NCBI GenBank assembly: GCA_902618175.1
Contig: CACMZN010000012.1
Coordinates: 1-48,933 of the forward strand
Origin: an uncultured Verrucomicrobiota bacterium
GTDB taxonomy: Bacteria > Verrucomicrobiota > Verrucomicrobiia > Opitutales > Seribacteraceae
DNA length: 48,933 bases
Direction of reading: 5' to 3'
Position numbers and translations under genes: made by a program. Under the pieces are notes generated by a model, which saw only the letters and a program-made list of their open reading frames with translations, did no database searches and had not been told where the DNA came from. This document shows positions 7,496 to 15,981 of the stretch, piece after piece (the stretch's first letter is position 1; each line of letters opens with the position of its first letter).

Positions 7496-9343
7496 TTATT
7501 CGGATAAAATTAATACAGGTGGTGAATTTCGGTTTGATCGGATTTTCTTGAGTTGTGACCGGAGTGCCTTGATTTTATCTGCATCATCTACGCAATCTTT
7601 TATTTGCTCAAGAATACTTTGTTCAAACCTTTTAGTTTGTCTAAAGTGCAAGACAGACAAGCATTGGTTGACCAGTTGAGGCAAAAAAATATCTTCATGG
7701 GAGGAAGCGTCTAAGAAGAGAAATCGTTGAAAAGTTGATCTTTCACGATCATTTTCGAGCAGTTCCTCCAACTGATTGATGGATGAAAATCCCTCCGCCC
7801 GTACTTCTGACAAAATTTTGGCAAGAATTCGACCTGAAGTGGACTCCAAGTCGAGCAAGGCGAGGTCAAGAATTTGAGCAAGAGGACTTGCGAGTCGATC
7901 ATCATGCAGAACAGCATACAGTAAATCATCTTCAACAATTGTCAATCGTTGAGGCTTTGTAGAAACTTCTTTTTTTTCCGAGATGATTTTGTACTTACGA
8001 CGATTTTTCGATTCGTTGGCGAAGCGGAGATAATCCTTTTTTATCGAGTCGTAAGACATACTTAGCGATTTCGCCATCTCCTCCAGGTAAGAGTCTTTTA
8101 CTACGAATGATTCCAGCTTAGACAATGGTTCAAATATGAATTCGCTTAATTGTTTTCTTTCGTTTGGGGAAATTCGATTTTCTTTGTTTAATTTCTGACC
8201 AACTGCATAGTCGATCATGTTCTTCCCGCTTTCAATTATTTCCTTAAGTGCATCAGCACCCTTGTTGATCAATATTTGATCAGGATCAACTCCGGTTGGC
8301 AATGTTGCAAATCGAGCATCCAGACCAGCCTGTAAGAAAATAGGAATGTAGGAAAGGGCCGCTTTTTTTCCAGCATCATCTCCATCCAAAAGACAAACTA
8401 CGCGCCGAGGATTCGATTTCCGGAGCAAGTCTGCCTGCAATTCCTTGAATGCAGTGCCCTGTGGAGCAACCACAGTGCGGAACCCCTCTTCCCAACACCT
8501 GATTGCATCAAGTTGTCCTTCGACCAACAAGAAATCACTCTCCGATGATATTTCTTTGTTAGCCAAATCCAGATTGAAAAGAAGTTGTCCTTTTTTAAAA
8601 ATCGGGGTTTCAGGAGAATTTATGTATTTGGGTGATTTTTTGTCTCCCCATTCTGGAGTAAGGGAAAGTTTTCTTCCTGTAAAACCACAGATTCTTCCAA
8701 GTTTCTCACGTATGGGTATCATTAATCTACCGGAGAAAATCGGAAAGAACTCGCCGGTTTTTTCGTTACTACGAAATAAGCCTGACTTTTCTATGACTAA
8801 TCGTGAGATTTTTTTCACCATTAGAAATTCTATAAGGGCTTTGGGGTTGGTTGGTGCAAATCCAATTTGGAATCGCTGTGCCGTAAGAAGACTGAATTTA
8901 CGTTCTTCAAGCCAATAATTTCTGGCGATTGAACTTTCTTTCTTTTGGGTGGAAAACTGTTCGCAAAACCATGAAGTGACAAGCTCATGAAGGGAATATA
9001 ACTCCGATTTGATTGAATTGGAGAAAGGTTGAGTGGTGCCGCCTTTTTGGTAACGCAGAGGTATGCTAAATTCCTGAGCCAAGAATTCGATGGCTTCTTG
9101 AAAACTTAAATTTTCCATTTTTTGGATAAAAGTTATGACGTCGCCCTTTTCCCCGGAACTGAAGCAGTTAAAAAATCCCTTTTCCGGATGGATGTAAAAG
9201 GATGGGGTCTTTTCCTGATTGAAAGGACTGAGTCCGACCCAACTCGATCCACTTTTTTTGAGTTGAACGTATCTATTCGTCAAATCAAAGAGGTCTATTC
9301 GATCCTTTAGCTCATTTACAAAACCATCAGCAAACCGGGGCAT
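7496..9343 (-). CDS. dnaG: DNA primase lacking most zinc ligands
   Basis: DnaG makes RNA primers for DNA replication. The 615-residue protein has the three expected parts: an N-terminal zinc-ribbon-like domain, the TOPRIM core (LLVEGQLDAIRCWEEGF, then CLLDGDDAGKKAAL) and a helicase-interaction-like C-terminus. The usual C-P-F-H-x-E-K-T-P-S-F ... C-F-x-C-G pattern reads SPFNQEKTPSF and NCFSSGEKGD, so residues 39, 42 and 63 are Ser, Asn and Ser and only Cys60 remains; I checked this on the bases. The catalytic acidic residues are present. It is followed 16 bases later by rpoD and preceded by a TPR lipoprotein gene on the same strand. Identity is certain; the loss of zinc binding is an inference. 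Confidence 0.95.
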   Translation of the reverse strand: MPRFADGFVNELKDRIDLFDLTNRYVQLKKSGSSWVGLSPFNQEKTPSFYIHPEKGFFNCFSSGEKGDVITFIQKMENLSFQEAIEFLAQEFSIPLRYQKGGTTQPFSNSIKSELYSLHELVTSWFCEQFSTQKKESSIARNYWLEERKFSLLTAQRFQIGFAPTNPKALIEFLMVKKISRLVIEKSGLFRSNEKTGEFFPIFSGRLMIPIREKLGRICGFTGRKLSLTPEWGDKKSPKYINSPETPIFKKGQLLFNLDLANKEISSESDFLLVEGQLDAIRCWEEGFRTVVAPQGTAFKELQADLLRKSNPRRVVCLLDGDDAGKKAALSYIPIFLQAGLDARFATLPTGVDPDQILINKGADALKEIIESGKNMIDYAVGQKLNKENRISPNERKQLSEFIFEPLSKLESFVVKDSYLEEMAKSLSMSYDSIKKDYLRFANESKNRRKYKIISEKKEVSTKPQRLTIVEDDLLYAVLHDDRLASPLAQILDLALLDLESTSGRILAKILSEVRAEGFSSINQLEELLENDRERSTFQRFLFLDASSHEDIFLPQLVNQCLSVLHFRQTKRFEQSILEQIKDCVDDADKIKALRSQLKKIRSNRNSPPVLILSE

Positions 9344-9366
9344 ATAGCGACTTTAATTTCTAACCT

Positions 9367-10899
9367 TCAGAGGTCTTTGAGTTTAATTAACTCCATCTCT
9401 GCCTGGTAATGAACGGAACTGTCGGGAGATGTTATTCGGAGAAGTTTCCTGTATAGAACGGCCGCCGTTGCGGGCATTCTCTCTACCATTTGATAACGCC
9501 TAGCCAGTTGCCAGACAACATCGATTGATTCTGGGAATAACTCGTGAACTTTCTCAAGTTCATCCAAGTATCTTTCGGCTGAGAGTGTCTCCTGGGCAAT
9601 TCGCAAGTGATCCAAATGATTTTCCAAATTTAAAGGACTGTGACGAATTGCTTCCAAGATCGTCATTTCAGCTTCTTTGGTTTCACCCAATTGAAAGTGA
9701 GCTTGGGAACTGAGTCGCCAAGCCTCCGAATTCATGGGATTTTTCTTGATCGCTATCCTAGCCAGATTCAAAGTTTTTACGTAGTTTCCATTCAGGTATG
9801 CTATCCTGCCTTCCTCCAGAGGATTTGTATTGTAATCTTCAATCAATGGATCTGAGAAGGCGTCAGCAAGGCTAAGGTCAGCATAATCTCCGGTAAGGGT
9901 AGGATCGCTCAAAAGTAGAGTTTCTTCATCCAAGGTTTCCTTATCGGGGAGTGAAATAGACGATATTACAACATCATTCGATTGTAAGCTCAACTTAGGT
10001 CCGCTGGAAACGACCTTTTGAGTTTCGTTTGAGGTATTATTAAGAAGTGCGGCGGCCAACTGAGTGACATTCATCGTTGCAGGAGAAAACCCAGCTTTCA
10101 GAAAGTCACCCAAATTTCTTTGGCGAAGTAGATGTGAAGCCTCCTCATCCAAATCAGTTCCAAGGATGGAGCCAGGTTTGGATTTTTCGATGGTGAGGAT
10201 GAGAGACTCCGCCTCATCTAGTTCATTCCCCAAAAGTTTAATTCGCAGCAAACCAAGAAATGGGCCCGGGGAAACGCCTTCTTCCTTCTTGGCGGCGACT
10301 CGGTACCAATGTTCAGCTTGAACAAGCAATTTTTTTTGGTAGTACAACTCTGCCATTTTCATGCAATCCTCATGCTCGGCAAAGTCAGATCCCTTTAAAA
10401 ACGCATTTAGAGCAGCGGTGTCATCACCGTTAGTTGCGAATAGCCTTGCCAGATTCAACCAAACCCTGAAATCCTGAGGAAAAAACTCAAGATAGTCTTG
10501 GTATCTTTTCTGTGCGGACTTCAGATCACCGCAGAGTTCATAAGCTTGAGCAGCTTCCTTGAGAACTTCCCTGTTTTTTCCATCAGCAAGGGCTTGATCG
10601 AAACGAAATGCCGCGAGAGCATATTGTTTGGATTCGATCAAAGCCCTTCCTAACTGAATAAGAATATCCGCAGAATTCGGAAACTTGCCGTGTAATTCAT
10701 TCAACAGCTGTATTGCCTCTTCCGGCTTGCCTTCGATTCTTTTTTCGATGGCCTCTCCAAGTTTTGGTGTTTCTCTAGTTTCCAGTTCGATATTGTCCTC
10801 TTTCAAGGAACTCTCGCTCGGCTCTTCCCCGCATCCAAAAAAAGCGACCAAGATTGACCCAATCGAAAGCATCCTTAAGCATAAATTTCTATAAGGCAT
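9367..10899 (-). CDS. Tetratricopeptide-repeat lipoprotein
   Basis: A 510-residue protein with a hydrophobic N-terminus ending in SILVAFFGCGE, a plausible but imperfect lipobox, so it is probably anchored to a membrane from the periplasmic side. The rest is built of helical TPR-like repeats: one block at about residues 40-240 (for example GRALIESKQYALAAFRFDQA) and another at about 360-500. A poorly conserved acidic linker separates the blocks. No enzyme domain is visible; such proteins usually act as scaffolds. It precedes dnaG by 23 bases on the same strand. The ATG at 10899 shares a CATG with the divergent gene, and a second in-frame ATG at 10872 (MLSIGSIL) would give a more usual signal peptide and leave room for a promoter. 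Confidence 0.8.
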   Translation of the reverse strand: MPYRNLCLRMLSIGSILVAFFGCGEEPSESSLKEDNIELETRETPKLGEAIEKRIEGKPEEAIQLLNELHGKFPNSADILIQLGRALIESKQYALAAFRFDQALADGKNREVLKEAAQAYELCGDLKSAQKRYQDYLEFFPQDFRVWLNLARLFATNGDDTAALNAFLKGSDFAEHEDCMKMAELYYQKKLLVQAEHWYRVAAKKEEGVSPGPFLGLLRIKLLGNELDEAESLILTIEKSKPGSILGTDLDEEASHLLRQRNLGDFLKAGFSPATMNVTQLAAALLNNTSNETQKVVSSGPKLSLQSNDVVISSISLPDKETLDEETLLLSDPTLTGDYADLSLADAFSDPLIEDYNTNPLEEGRIAYLNGNYVKTLNLARIAIKKNPMNSEAWRLSSQAHFQLGETKEAEMTILEAIRHSPLNLENHLDHLRIAQETLSAERYLDELEKVHELFPESIDVVWQLARRYQMVERMPATAAVLYRKLLRITSPDSSVHYQAEMELIKLKDL

Positions 10900-12001
10900 G
10901 AATTGTTTTTTTCATAGGAACGGCAAACGTCAAGCCATGGTCTTGGTTTTCTTTTTATCTTTTTTTCTAAAGATCATTTCGGTCGGTCTCATTTCAGATC
11001 TTACTGCGAGTGTGGAAAAGTTTGATGCGAGAACAAAAAGAGTCATGGAAAATCATGATAATCATGTTTTTGTGGGACAATGCGGAGTTGACGCCGTGGC
11101 TTATTTCAAGTCGTTGAGCTTTTTGGTTGAGAGACTTGAAAAAAGCAGTGGGATTTTTATCGAACCCAAGAATTTCCCCAAGATTGCCATTAAGTTGGAA
11201 ACTGTCTTCGCTCCGGGCTTGCAAACTTCCTCGTACTTGGTTGATGGTTTGCTCGAGTTTCTTAGACGGCGCGGTTTTTCAAAGTCAAAGTTAATTATAG
11301 TTGATTACGGGAGGGGAGGATTGCTGAGAGGAGGATTTCTCAGACAGGATGAGATTTCGAAAGGCTACAAAGGTCATCGAGTAGTGACATTTCTAGATCC
11401 CGAATATACCGATATAAATTGGTTTCATGATAGCCCCTTACCTCCAGCAAAACATGATCGGGTAGCCTATTATCTTAGTCATCCGCAAAACCGAGATAAA
11501 AGGCTTGTTGAGGAAAGAAAAAGTTTTTTGCCAAGAATTCTTTTTCAAGATGACATTTATTGGATCAATTTATCGGTGGCTATGGATGACCCGCACTTGG
11601 GAATAGATGGGGCGTGTTCAAATTTGACTCTTGGCGCAATCAACAATTTTCAAAGATTTTTACAAAGTGCTACTCTAGCTCCTGCGGCAGTGGCGGAAAT
11701 ACTTGCTATACCCGAAATTTGGAGTAAGCGGCTCTTTTCCCTTATTGACTTAAGTAAGTTTCAATTTGCAGGTGGAAGGGCTTTTGATGCCGAATTCGTA
11801 CTCCAAGATAAAAAGATGATCTTGGGAAAAAATCCATTTTGCGTGGACTTCGCAGCTTGGACTATAATAGCGAAACATAGAGAGAAACATGGCTTTTCTC
11901 ATCGTCTCAAGCGGAATGCACTCCTCTTCAAATATGGCGAGGAGTTGGGAATGGGACCAATCCTTTCAACTCAGATTTTTGATGGAAAACAAATCCAATG
12001 A
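10898..12001 (+). CDS. Exported DUF362-like protein of unknown function
   Basis: A 367-residue protein with a hydrophobic signal-like N-terminus. From the second ATG (10937) it reads MVLVFFLSFFLKIISVGLIS, so that start is at least as likely as 10898. The body resembles DUF362-type proteins in pattern: an early KIAIKLETVFAPGLQTSSYL segment, a helix with FLRRRGFSKSKLIIVD, a central NLTLGAINNFQRFL stretch, and a late GKNPFCVDFAAWTIIAKHRE segment. No Fe-S cysteine motif is present. The similarity is judged by eye and is weak. Its TGA overlaps the ATG of the downstream beta-propeller gene (ATGA), so the two exported proteins are probably made together and may act on the same envelope target. Confidence 0.7.
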   Translation: MNCFFHRNGKRQAMVLVFFLSFFLKIISVGLISDLTASVEKFDARTKRVMENHDNHVFVGQCGVDAVAYFKSLSFLVERLEKSSGIFIEPKNFPKIAIKLETVFAPGLQTSSYLVDGLLEFLRRRGFSKSKLIIVDYGRGGLLRGGFLRQDEISKGYKGHRVVTFLDPEYTDINWFHDSPLPPAKHDRVAYYLSHPQNRDKRLVEERKSFLPRILFQDDIYWINLSVAMDDPHLGIDGACSNLTLGAINNFQRFLQSATLAPAAVAEILAIPEIWSKRLFSLIDLSKFQFAGGRAFDAEFVLQDKKMILGKNPFCVDFAAWTIIAKHREKHGFSHRLKRNALLFKYGEELGMGPILSTQIFDGKQIQ

Positions 12002-13296
12002 AGATCGGCGTAATCAAGAAGTCAAATCTCAAGCTGACAGTTTTCTTGTTGACGCTGTACTTTGTCTTTAGTTATCGGACTCACTGTCATGAAGCGGTTC
12101 GTGGAAAAGAAACCACTTGGACAAATTGGCTAGGTCCCACTTATGACGGACAAGCTGTCCAGACTGACCTGGGAATACCTTCGGAGGGTAAGGATTTCAA
12201 AATACTTTGGAGCATTGACGTCGGCAAGGGTTGGGCTTCTCCCCTTGTCGATCCCACATCTGTTTATCTGCACGATCGGATGAATCACCTAGAAAGGCTC
12301 AGAAAGTTTGACAAGGATTCTGCAAAACCCATATGGACCTTTTCCTATGATTCCAATTACAAAGATAACTTTGGAATGGAAGATGGTCCTCGTTCCACTC
12401 CCGCCTTGTCAGAGGAAGTGCTTGTTTCACATGGTCCGCAAGGAATGGTCCATGCGGTTTCAATTTCGGATGGATCACTCATTTGGCGGGTCGATTTGGT
12501 GAAACGTTTTGGTTCTCTAAAAGGTTTTTTTGGTCGATGCTCATCACCCCTGATTCTAGGTTCAAAGGTAATAATTGGTGCGGGTGGTGAAAATACCGGA
12601 TTGGTTGCACTTAACTTGAAAACTGGTGAAACTCTATGGACCAGCACTCCTTCGCATGATGACTATGCGTCTCCTGTTCCATTAAATTTTTTATCTGAGA
12701 CAAAAATAATCTCATTTATGCGGGAAGGTCTTTTTGTTCTGGATTCAGATGATGGAAAAAAAGCTTTTTTCGAACCCTTTCGTTCTCCCATCAACGCCTC
12801 AGTGCATGCAGCTACCCCACTTGTCTTCGATCGTTTTGTTTTTCTGTCTGCCTGTTACGACTTGGGAGCCGCTTTGTGGCAATATGACGAGTCTGAAAAT
12901 GGGCAATTTGAAATGAGTTTGAAATGGAAAAAAAAGAATGTCCTTGATTGCCATTACTCCACACCAGTCTTCGTTGATGGATACATTTATGGTTTTCATG
13001 GTAGACAAGAAAGGGGTGCTGAACTACGATGCATCGAATATTCCACTGGAGAAATTGCTTGGAGCTCACCATTGATCGGATCAGGAAATTTGATTGCAGT
13101 GGAAGAAAAGCTCATTGCTCTAGTCGAAACGGGTGAATTGATCGTTTTTGAAGCCAATCCCCGAAGCTTCAATACACTCCATAGACAGCAGATTCTTGGC
13201 TTCGATGCGAGAGCTCATTTTGCTTTTGGAAATAATCGAATCTACGCAAGAGACAAGCGTAGACTAATATGTCTCAGTCTTTGCGATTTGGAATGA
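11998..13296 (+). CDS. Secreted PQQ-like (BamB-type) beta-propeller protein
   Basis: A 432-residue protein with an N-terminal signal (about residues 1-30, hydrophobic core LKLTVFLLTLYFVFS), so it acts in the periplasm or outside. It has repeated blades of the PQQ/BamB type, each with a tryptophan strand after a G-x-x-x-W pattern: WTNWLGPTYDGQA near the start, then ISDGSLIWRVDL, LKTGETLWTSTP and YSTGEIAWSSP. No PQQ-dehydrogenase catalytic signature is visible, so it is likely a binding or scaffold propeller, a type common in planctomycetes and verrucomicrobia. It overlaps the preceding DUF362-like gene by four bases and is convergent with the sulfatase gene, which ends 48 bases downstream. Confidence 0.85.
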   Translation: MKIGVIKKSNLKLTVFLLTLYFVFSYRTHCHEAVRGKETTWTNWLGPTYDGQAVQTDLGIPSEGKDFKILWSIDVGKGWASPLVDPTSVYLHDRMNHLERLRKFDKDSAKPIWTFSYDSNYKDNFGMEDGPRSTPALSEEVLVSHGPQGMVHAVSISDGSLIWRVDLVKRFGSLKGFFGRCSSPLILGSKVIIGAGGENTGLVALNLKTGETLWTSTPSHDDYASPVPLNFLSETKIISFMREGLFVLDSDDGKKAFFEPFRSPINASVHAATPLVFDRFVFLSACYDLGAALWQYDESENGQFEMSLKWKKKNVLDCHYSTPVFVDGYIYGFHGRQERGAELRCIEYSTGEIAWSSPLIGSGNLIAVEEKLIALVETGELIVFEANPRSFNTLHRQQILGFDARAHFAFGNNRIYARDKRRLICLSLCDLE

Positions 13297-13343
13297 GACA
13301 ACAACTCGTTTTCTCCAGCTAAGTCCTTAAGAATACAACCTTT

Positions 13344-14789
13344 TTATTTAATTGAAAAGGAGGTCGAAAGGTCAAGAGGATCCCCCATCTGCTCCTGCAG
13401 ATCAATTAGCATAGGAAAAAGTTTCCCAATGATCTTCCTGCCTTTTTTGGTTTTGGATAAGTCGTTCCTTTCCAGAGGATCCGAACCCAAATCGTAAACT
13501 CTGAATTCGGATATCGCTGGGTAAGCGATAAGTTTTAAGTCTTTATGAGTAATCGATCTTTGAGCGTCTAAAAACGCACCGTAAATTGAAGAATATGGAG
13601 ATTTTACACTTTCACCTTTTGCCAGAGGAAGGATGTTGTGAAAGTCAACATGGTTGGGTTTGTCAATACCGGCCAAGGCTAGGGAAGAGGCCATGGCATC
13701 CTGAAGATAAATTGGATTTCGGACCGTCTTTCCCCCAGGAATGCCAGGTCCTTTAATGATGAAAGGAACGCGTGTGCTGTGCTCGTAGAGATTCTGCTTT
13801 CCGAGAAAACCATGTTGTCCCACGGCAAGACCATGATCAGAGGAATAGAATACATAAGTGTTATCTGCCAAACCAGATTTTTCCAGTTCCTCAAGAATCC
13901 TACCAATTTGTTCATCCATATGTGTTATGATTGCATAATATTCCTGCAGATGAACTTTGATTGCATTCTTTGTGCGTGGCATCGGTGCCAAACTTTCGTC
14001 CCTCAGTTTATGTGGACACTTTATCTGATCACGGAAGGGATATTGGGGAAGGAAATTCTTTGGTATCTTAATTCGGGTAAGTGGGTACCGGTCGATGAAG
14101 GACTTGGGAGACTGTCTGGGATCATGAGGTGCGTTGAAGGAAATGTAAGCGAAGAAAGGCTTTTTCCCAACATGGGATTTCGCTTCGGATAAAAATTTCA
14201 GGGTTTCGTCAGCAACTACTTCACTCCAGTGTTTGCCACCCTTCCAAAATCCTTCGAATTTTGGATCATAAGGGCTCCATGGGTCCGTTCCATCGGGGAG
14301 GGGTCGATGATATCCTTCTGGAGTTTGGTTCGGCATGCCTCCGCGTACCATAGTGGCCACGTCAAAGCAGAGTTCTGCTTTGGCACGCACATGCCATTTG
14401 CCTGTGAAATAGGTTTTGTATCCTGCTTCTTTCATGTTTTCGGACCAGAATCTACCTTTTTTTCTCTCTTCTTCGGCTTGTTTGGACGCAGCTTCTGCCT
14501 GCCAAATGAATCGACCGGTATTGAGCATGTGCCTGCTGGCTATGCAAACGGCCCCACTCCAAGAACCCATGTTGTAGGCACGGGCAAATGAAGTGCCTTG
14601 CTTCATCAGTCGATCAAGGTTTGGAGTTTCGATGTCGGTCAGTCCCAACTCACCTACCGTGTCATATGATTGATCGTCTGCAAAAAGAAAAAGAATATTT
14701 GGCTTTTGTGCACTGAAGATCGCGTTGGGCAGAGATAGAATGTAGACGAAGGGGATCAACAGCAGGTGGTGGAAATTTGATTTTTTCAT
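13344..14789 (-). CDS. Secreted type I (formylglycine) sulfatase
   Basis: Sulfatases of this family hydrolyse sulfate esters, often on algal polysaccharides or mucins. From the ATG at 14789 the protein has about 481 residues and a signal peptide (LLLIPFVYILSLPNAIFSA). It then shows the metal-binding start NILFLFADDQSYD, the active site CIASR (Cys82, the C-x-A-x-R variant that can be converted to formylglycine), TGKWHVRAKAE, and YVFYSSDHGLAVGQHGFLGK with later metal and substrate residues. An upstream in-frame start at 14873 adds 28 residues that look unrelated to a signal peptide, so I prefer 14789. It is isolated, with no sulfatase-maturing enzyme nearby. Substrate cannot be inferred. Confidence 0.92.
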   Translation of the reverse strand: MKKSNFHHLLLIPFVYILSLPNAIFSAQKPNILFLFADDQSYDTVGELGLTDIETPNLDRLMKQGTSFARAYNMGSWSGAVCIASRHMLNTGRFIWQAEAASKQAEEERKKGRFWSENMKEAGYKTYFTGKWHVRAKAELCFDVATMVRGGMPNQTPEGYHRPLPDGTDPWSPYDPKFEGFWKGGKHWSEVVADETLKFLSEAKSHVGKKPFFAYISFNAPHDPRQSPKSFIDRYPLTRIKIPKNFLPQYPFRDQIKCPHKLRDESLAPMPRTKNAIKVHLQEYYAIITHMDEQIGRILEELEKSGLADNTYVFYSSDHGLAVGQHGFLGKQNLYEHSTRVPFIIKGPGIPGGKTVRNPIYLQDAMASSLALAGIDKPNHVDFHNILPLAKGESVKSPYSSIYGAFLDAQRSITHKDLKLIAYPAISEFRVYDLGSDPLERNDLSKTKKGRKIIGKLFPMLIDLQEQMGDPLDLSTSFSIK

Positions 14790-14871
14790 GTTTCTTATTC
14801 CATGGAAAACTCTTCTGAATTCGCAACCAATAATCAACAAAAAGCAAAAAATACAAAGATCAAAGAGAAAC

Positions 14872-14899
14872 AAAAAAGGTCGTCTGCAGACGACCTTTT
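14872..14899 (-). terminator. Rho-independent terminator for the gene at 14922-15602
   Basis: A perfect 26-base inverted repeat (14874-14899, centred on CTGCAG) gives a strong GC-containing stem. On the minus strand it is followed by a run of six T (14877-14872), as expected for intrinsic termination of leftward transcription. It lies 23 bases past the stop of the acidic unknown gene. On the plus strand the trailing T run is only four, so it may work weakly in both directions. Confidence 0.8.
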
Positions 14900-14921
14900 A
14901 ACCGTGATGCAATAACCGAGT

Positions 14922-15602
14922 TTACTTTCGGCAATCTTGCATGATTCGAATCCAGATTTCTCGTAAGTCGTGCATTCTTACATCGGATTCCTCAAGGTAT
15001 TCGCGTAGGATCCTTGAATTCTGATGGCAGAACATCCTATTGATCCTCATGGATTCATTGAGTGCGGAGTGGGCTTTTTTCAAATGACAAACCGCGAGCA
15101 GAAAATCTCCCAAGTCAAGACAAGTGGCGGCTACAATCGAATGTCTTTCTGCATCAGCGAGGCTGGAGCTGTAACTCCATGCCAAATGACTTCGTGGAGC
15201 AACTCGATTATGCGTCATGAGATGTTCCCAAGAAGAGCGCAAATAAGAAAAAAGAGCGGTAGCAGAGACATAGACTGGATGGCGATGAAGAGTGTATGGA
15301 TCCATTTTTCGAACATCTTCGAGTTCAAGAGGTCGGACTTGGCGTGTAATTTCCTCTTCCTCTTCATCCAAATCAATCTCATCGATGGATGACCAATCAT
15401 CTCTGTGCCAACCCATAATGGCTGCAGCGGCGTCCAAACGATTCGGTTGCTTTCTTACTTTGTTGTAAGCAGAAATAAAGCGTGAAACTTCCTTGTCTGA
15501 CTTGCGAAGAAACTTTTGCCAATCTGCTTCATTCCACGCAACCTCTTCATTTTCTTCCCATTCATCGTCTTGGTTGTGTTCGAAATCATGGTGGCTCATC
15601 AT
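14922..15602 (-). CDS. Acidic conserved-looking protein of unknown function
   Basis: A 226-residue soluble protein with no signal peptide. The N-terminus is rich in His, Asp and Glu (HHDFEHNQDDEWEENEE), and a second acidic run DEIDLDEEEEEITRQ lies near residue 95. The C-terminal half is helical, with alternating hydrophobic and charged residues (for example DLGDFLLAVCHLKKAHSALN) that resemble a degenerate TPR or four-helix fold. I do not recognise a family; the helical part may bind another protein. It has its own terminator and a candidate promoter, and lies divergent from the acylphosphatase gene, so it is probably monocistronic. The first two codons are both ATG, so the start may be one codon later. 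Confidence 0.75.
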   Translation of the reverse strand: MMSHHDFEHNQDDEWEENEEVAWNEADWQKFLRKSDKEVSRFISAYNKVRKQPNRLDAAAAIMGWHRDDWSSIDEIDLDEEEEEITRQVRPLELEDVRKMDPYTLHRHPVYVSATALFSYLRSSWEHLMTHNRVAPRSHLAWSYSSSLADAERHSIVAATCLDLGDFLLAVCHLKKAHSALNESMRINRMFCHQNSRILREYLEESDVRMHDLREIWIRIMQDCRK

Positions 15603-15635
15603 TTGATCCTTTGGTTGCTAGAGATTTAAAAATAA

Positions 15636-15665
15636 CTTATTCATCCGTTTGCAAAGGTAGGTCAA
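15636..15665 (-). promoter_or_regulatory. Candidate promoter for the acidic unknown gene
   Basis: On the minus strand TTGACC (15665-15660) is a good -35 element. AATAAG (15641-15636) is a partial -10 match after an 18-base spacer. This would give a leader of about 25 bases before the ATG at 15602. It is pattern matching only. Confidence 0.3.
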
Positions 15666-15705
15666 ATAATTTTTCATAAATTTGGAATAATTCAAAAAAT
15701 TTTAA

Positions 15706-15981
15706 GTGAATGACTTGAGGTCACAGACCATATATCATGGGAACGTACAAGGAGTAGGATTCAGATGGCTTGTTAGTAAAGAAGTCGAAAATCACCTCGT
15801 CACGGGCTTCGTGAAAAACTTGCCTGATGGATCTGTTGAGTTGTTGCTTGAAGGAAATGAAAAGGAAGTTAAGCGTGCAGCTATGATGATTGATCGTAAG
15901 ACATCCCAATTTTGGGAGAAGAAATCAATCCAAGCCCGAAAAGGGGGACCCCACTTTGACTGTTTCTCAATCATGCATTGA
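15706..15981 (+). CDS. acyP: Acylphosphatase
   Basis: Acylphosphatase hydrolyses carboxyl-phosphate bonds such as those in acetyl phosphate or 1,3-bisphosphoglycerate. The 91-residue length is normal. The signature HGNVQGVGFRWLV holds the catalytic Arg20, and GFVKNLPDGSVEL holds the catalytic Asn38. The start at 15706 leaves a short N-terminal strand before the signature, as in the family. The gene is divergent from the acidic unknown gene, and its last 15 bases overlap the end of the convergent toroid-protein gene. Such a tail-to-tail overlap means that neither gene has room for its own terminator here. The symbol acyP is used by family convention. Confidence 0.93.
   Translation: MNDLRSQTIYHGNVQGVGFRWLVSKEVENHLVTGFVKNLPDGSVELLLEGNEKEVKRAAMMIDRKTSQFWEKKSIQARKGGPHFDCFSIMH

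Noticed and set aside
6965-7507. A 180-codon plus-strand frame opposite the rpoD N-terminus
   Set aside because: It is antisense to the low-complexity Lys/Ser-rich sigma region, has biased composition (Leu/Ser/Phe/Asp) mirroring that repeat, and no ribosome-binding site.
13330-13375. Terminator between the beta-propeller and sulfatase genes
   Set aside because: The CCTTTT/AAAAGG stem is AT-rich and short with a ten-base loop and overlaps the sulfatase end.
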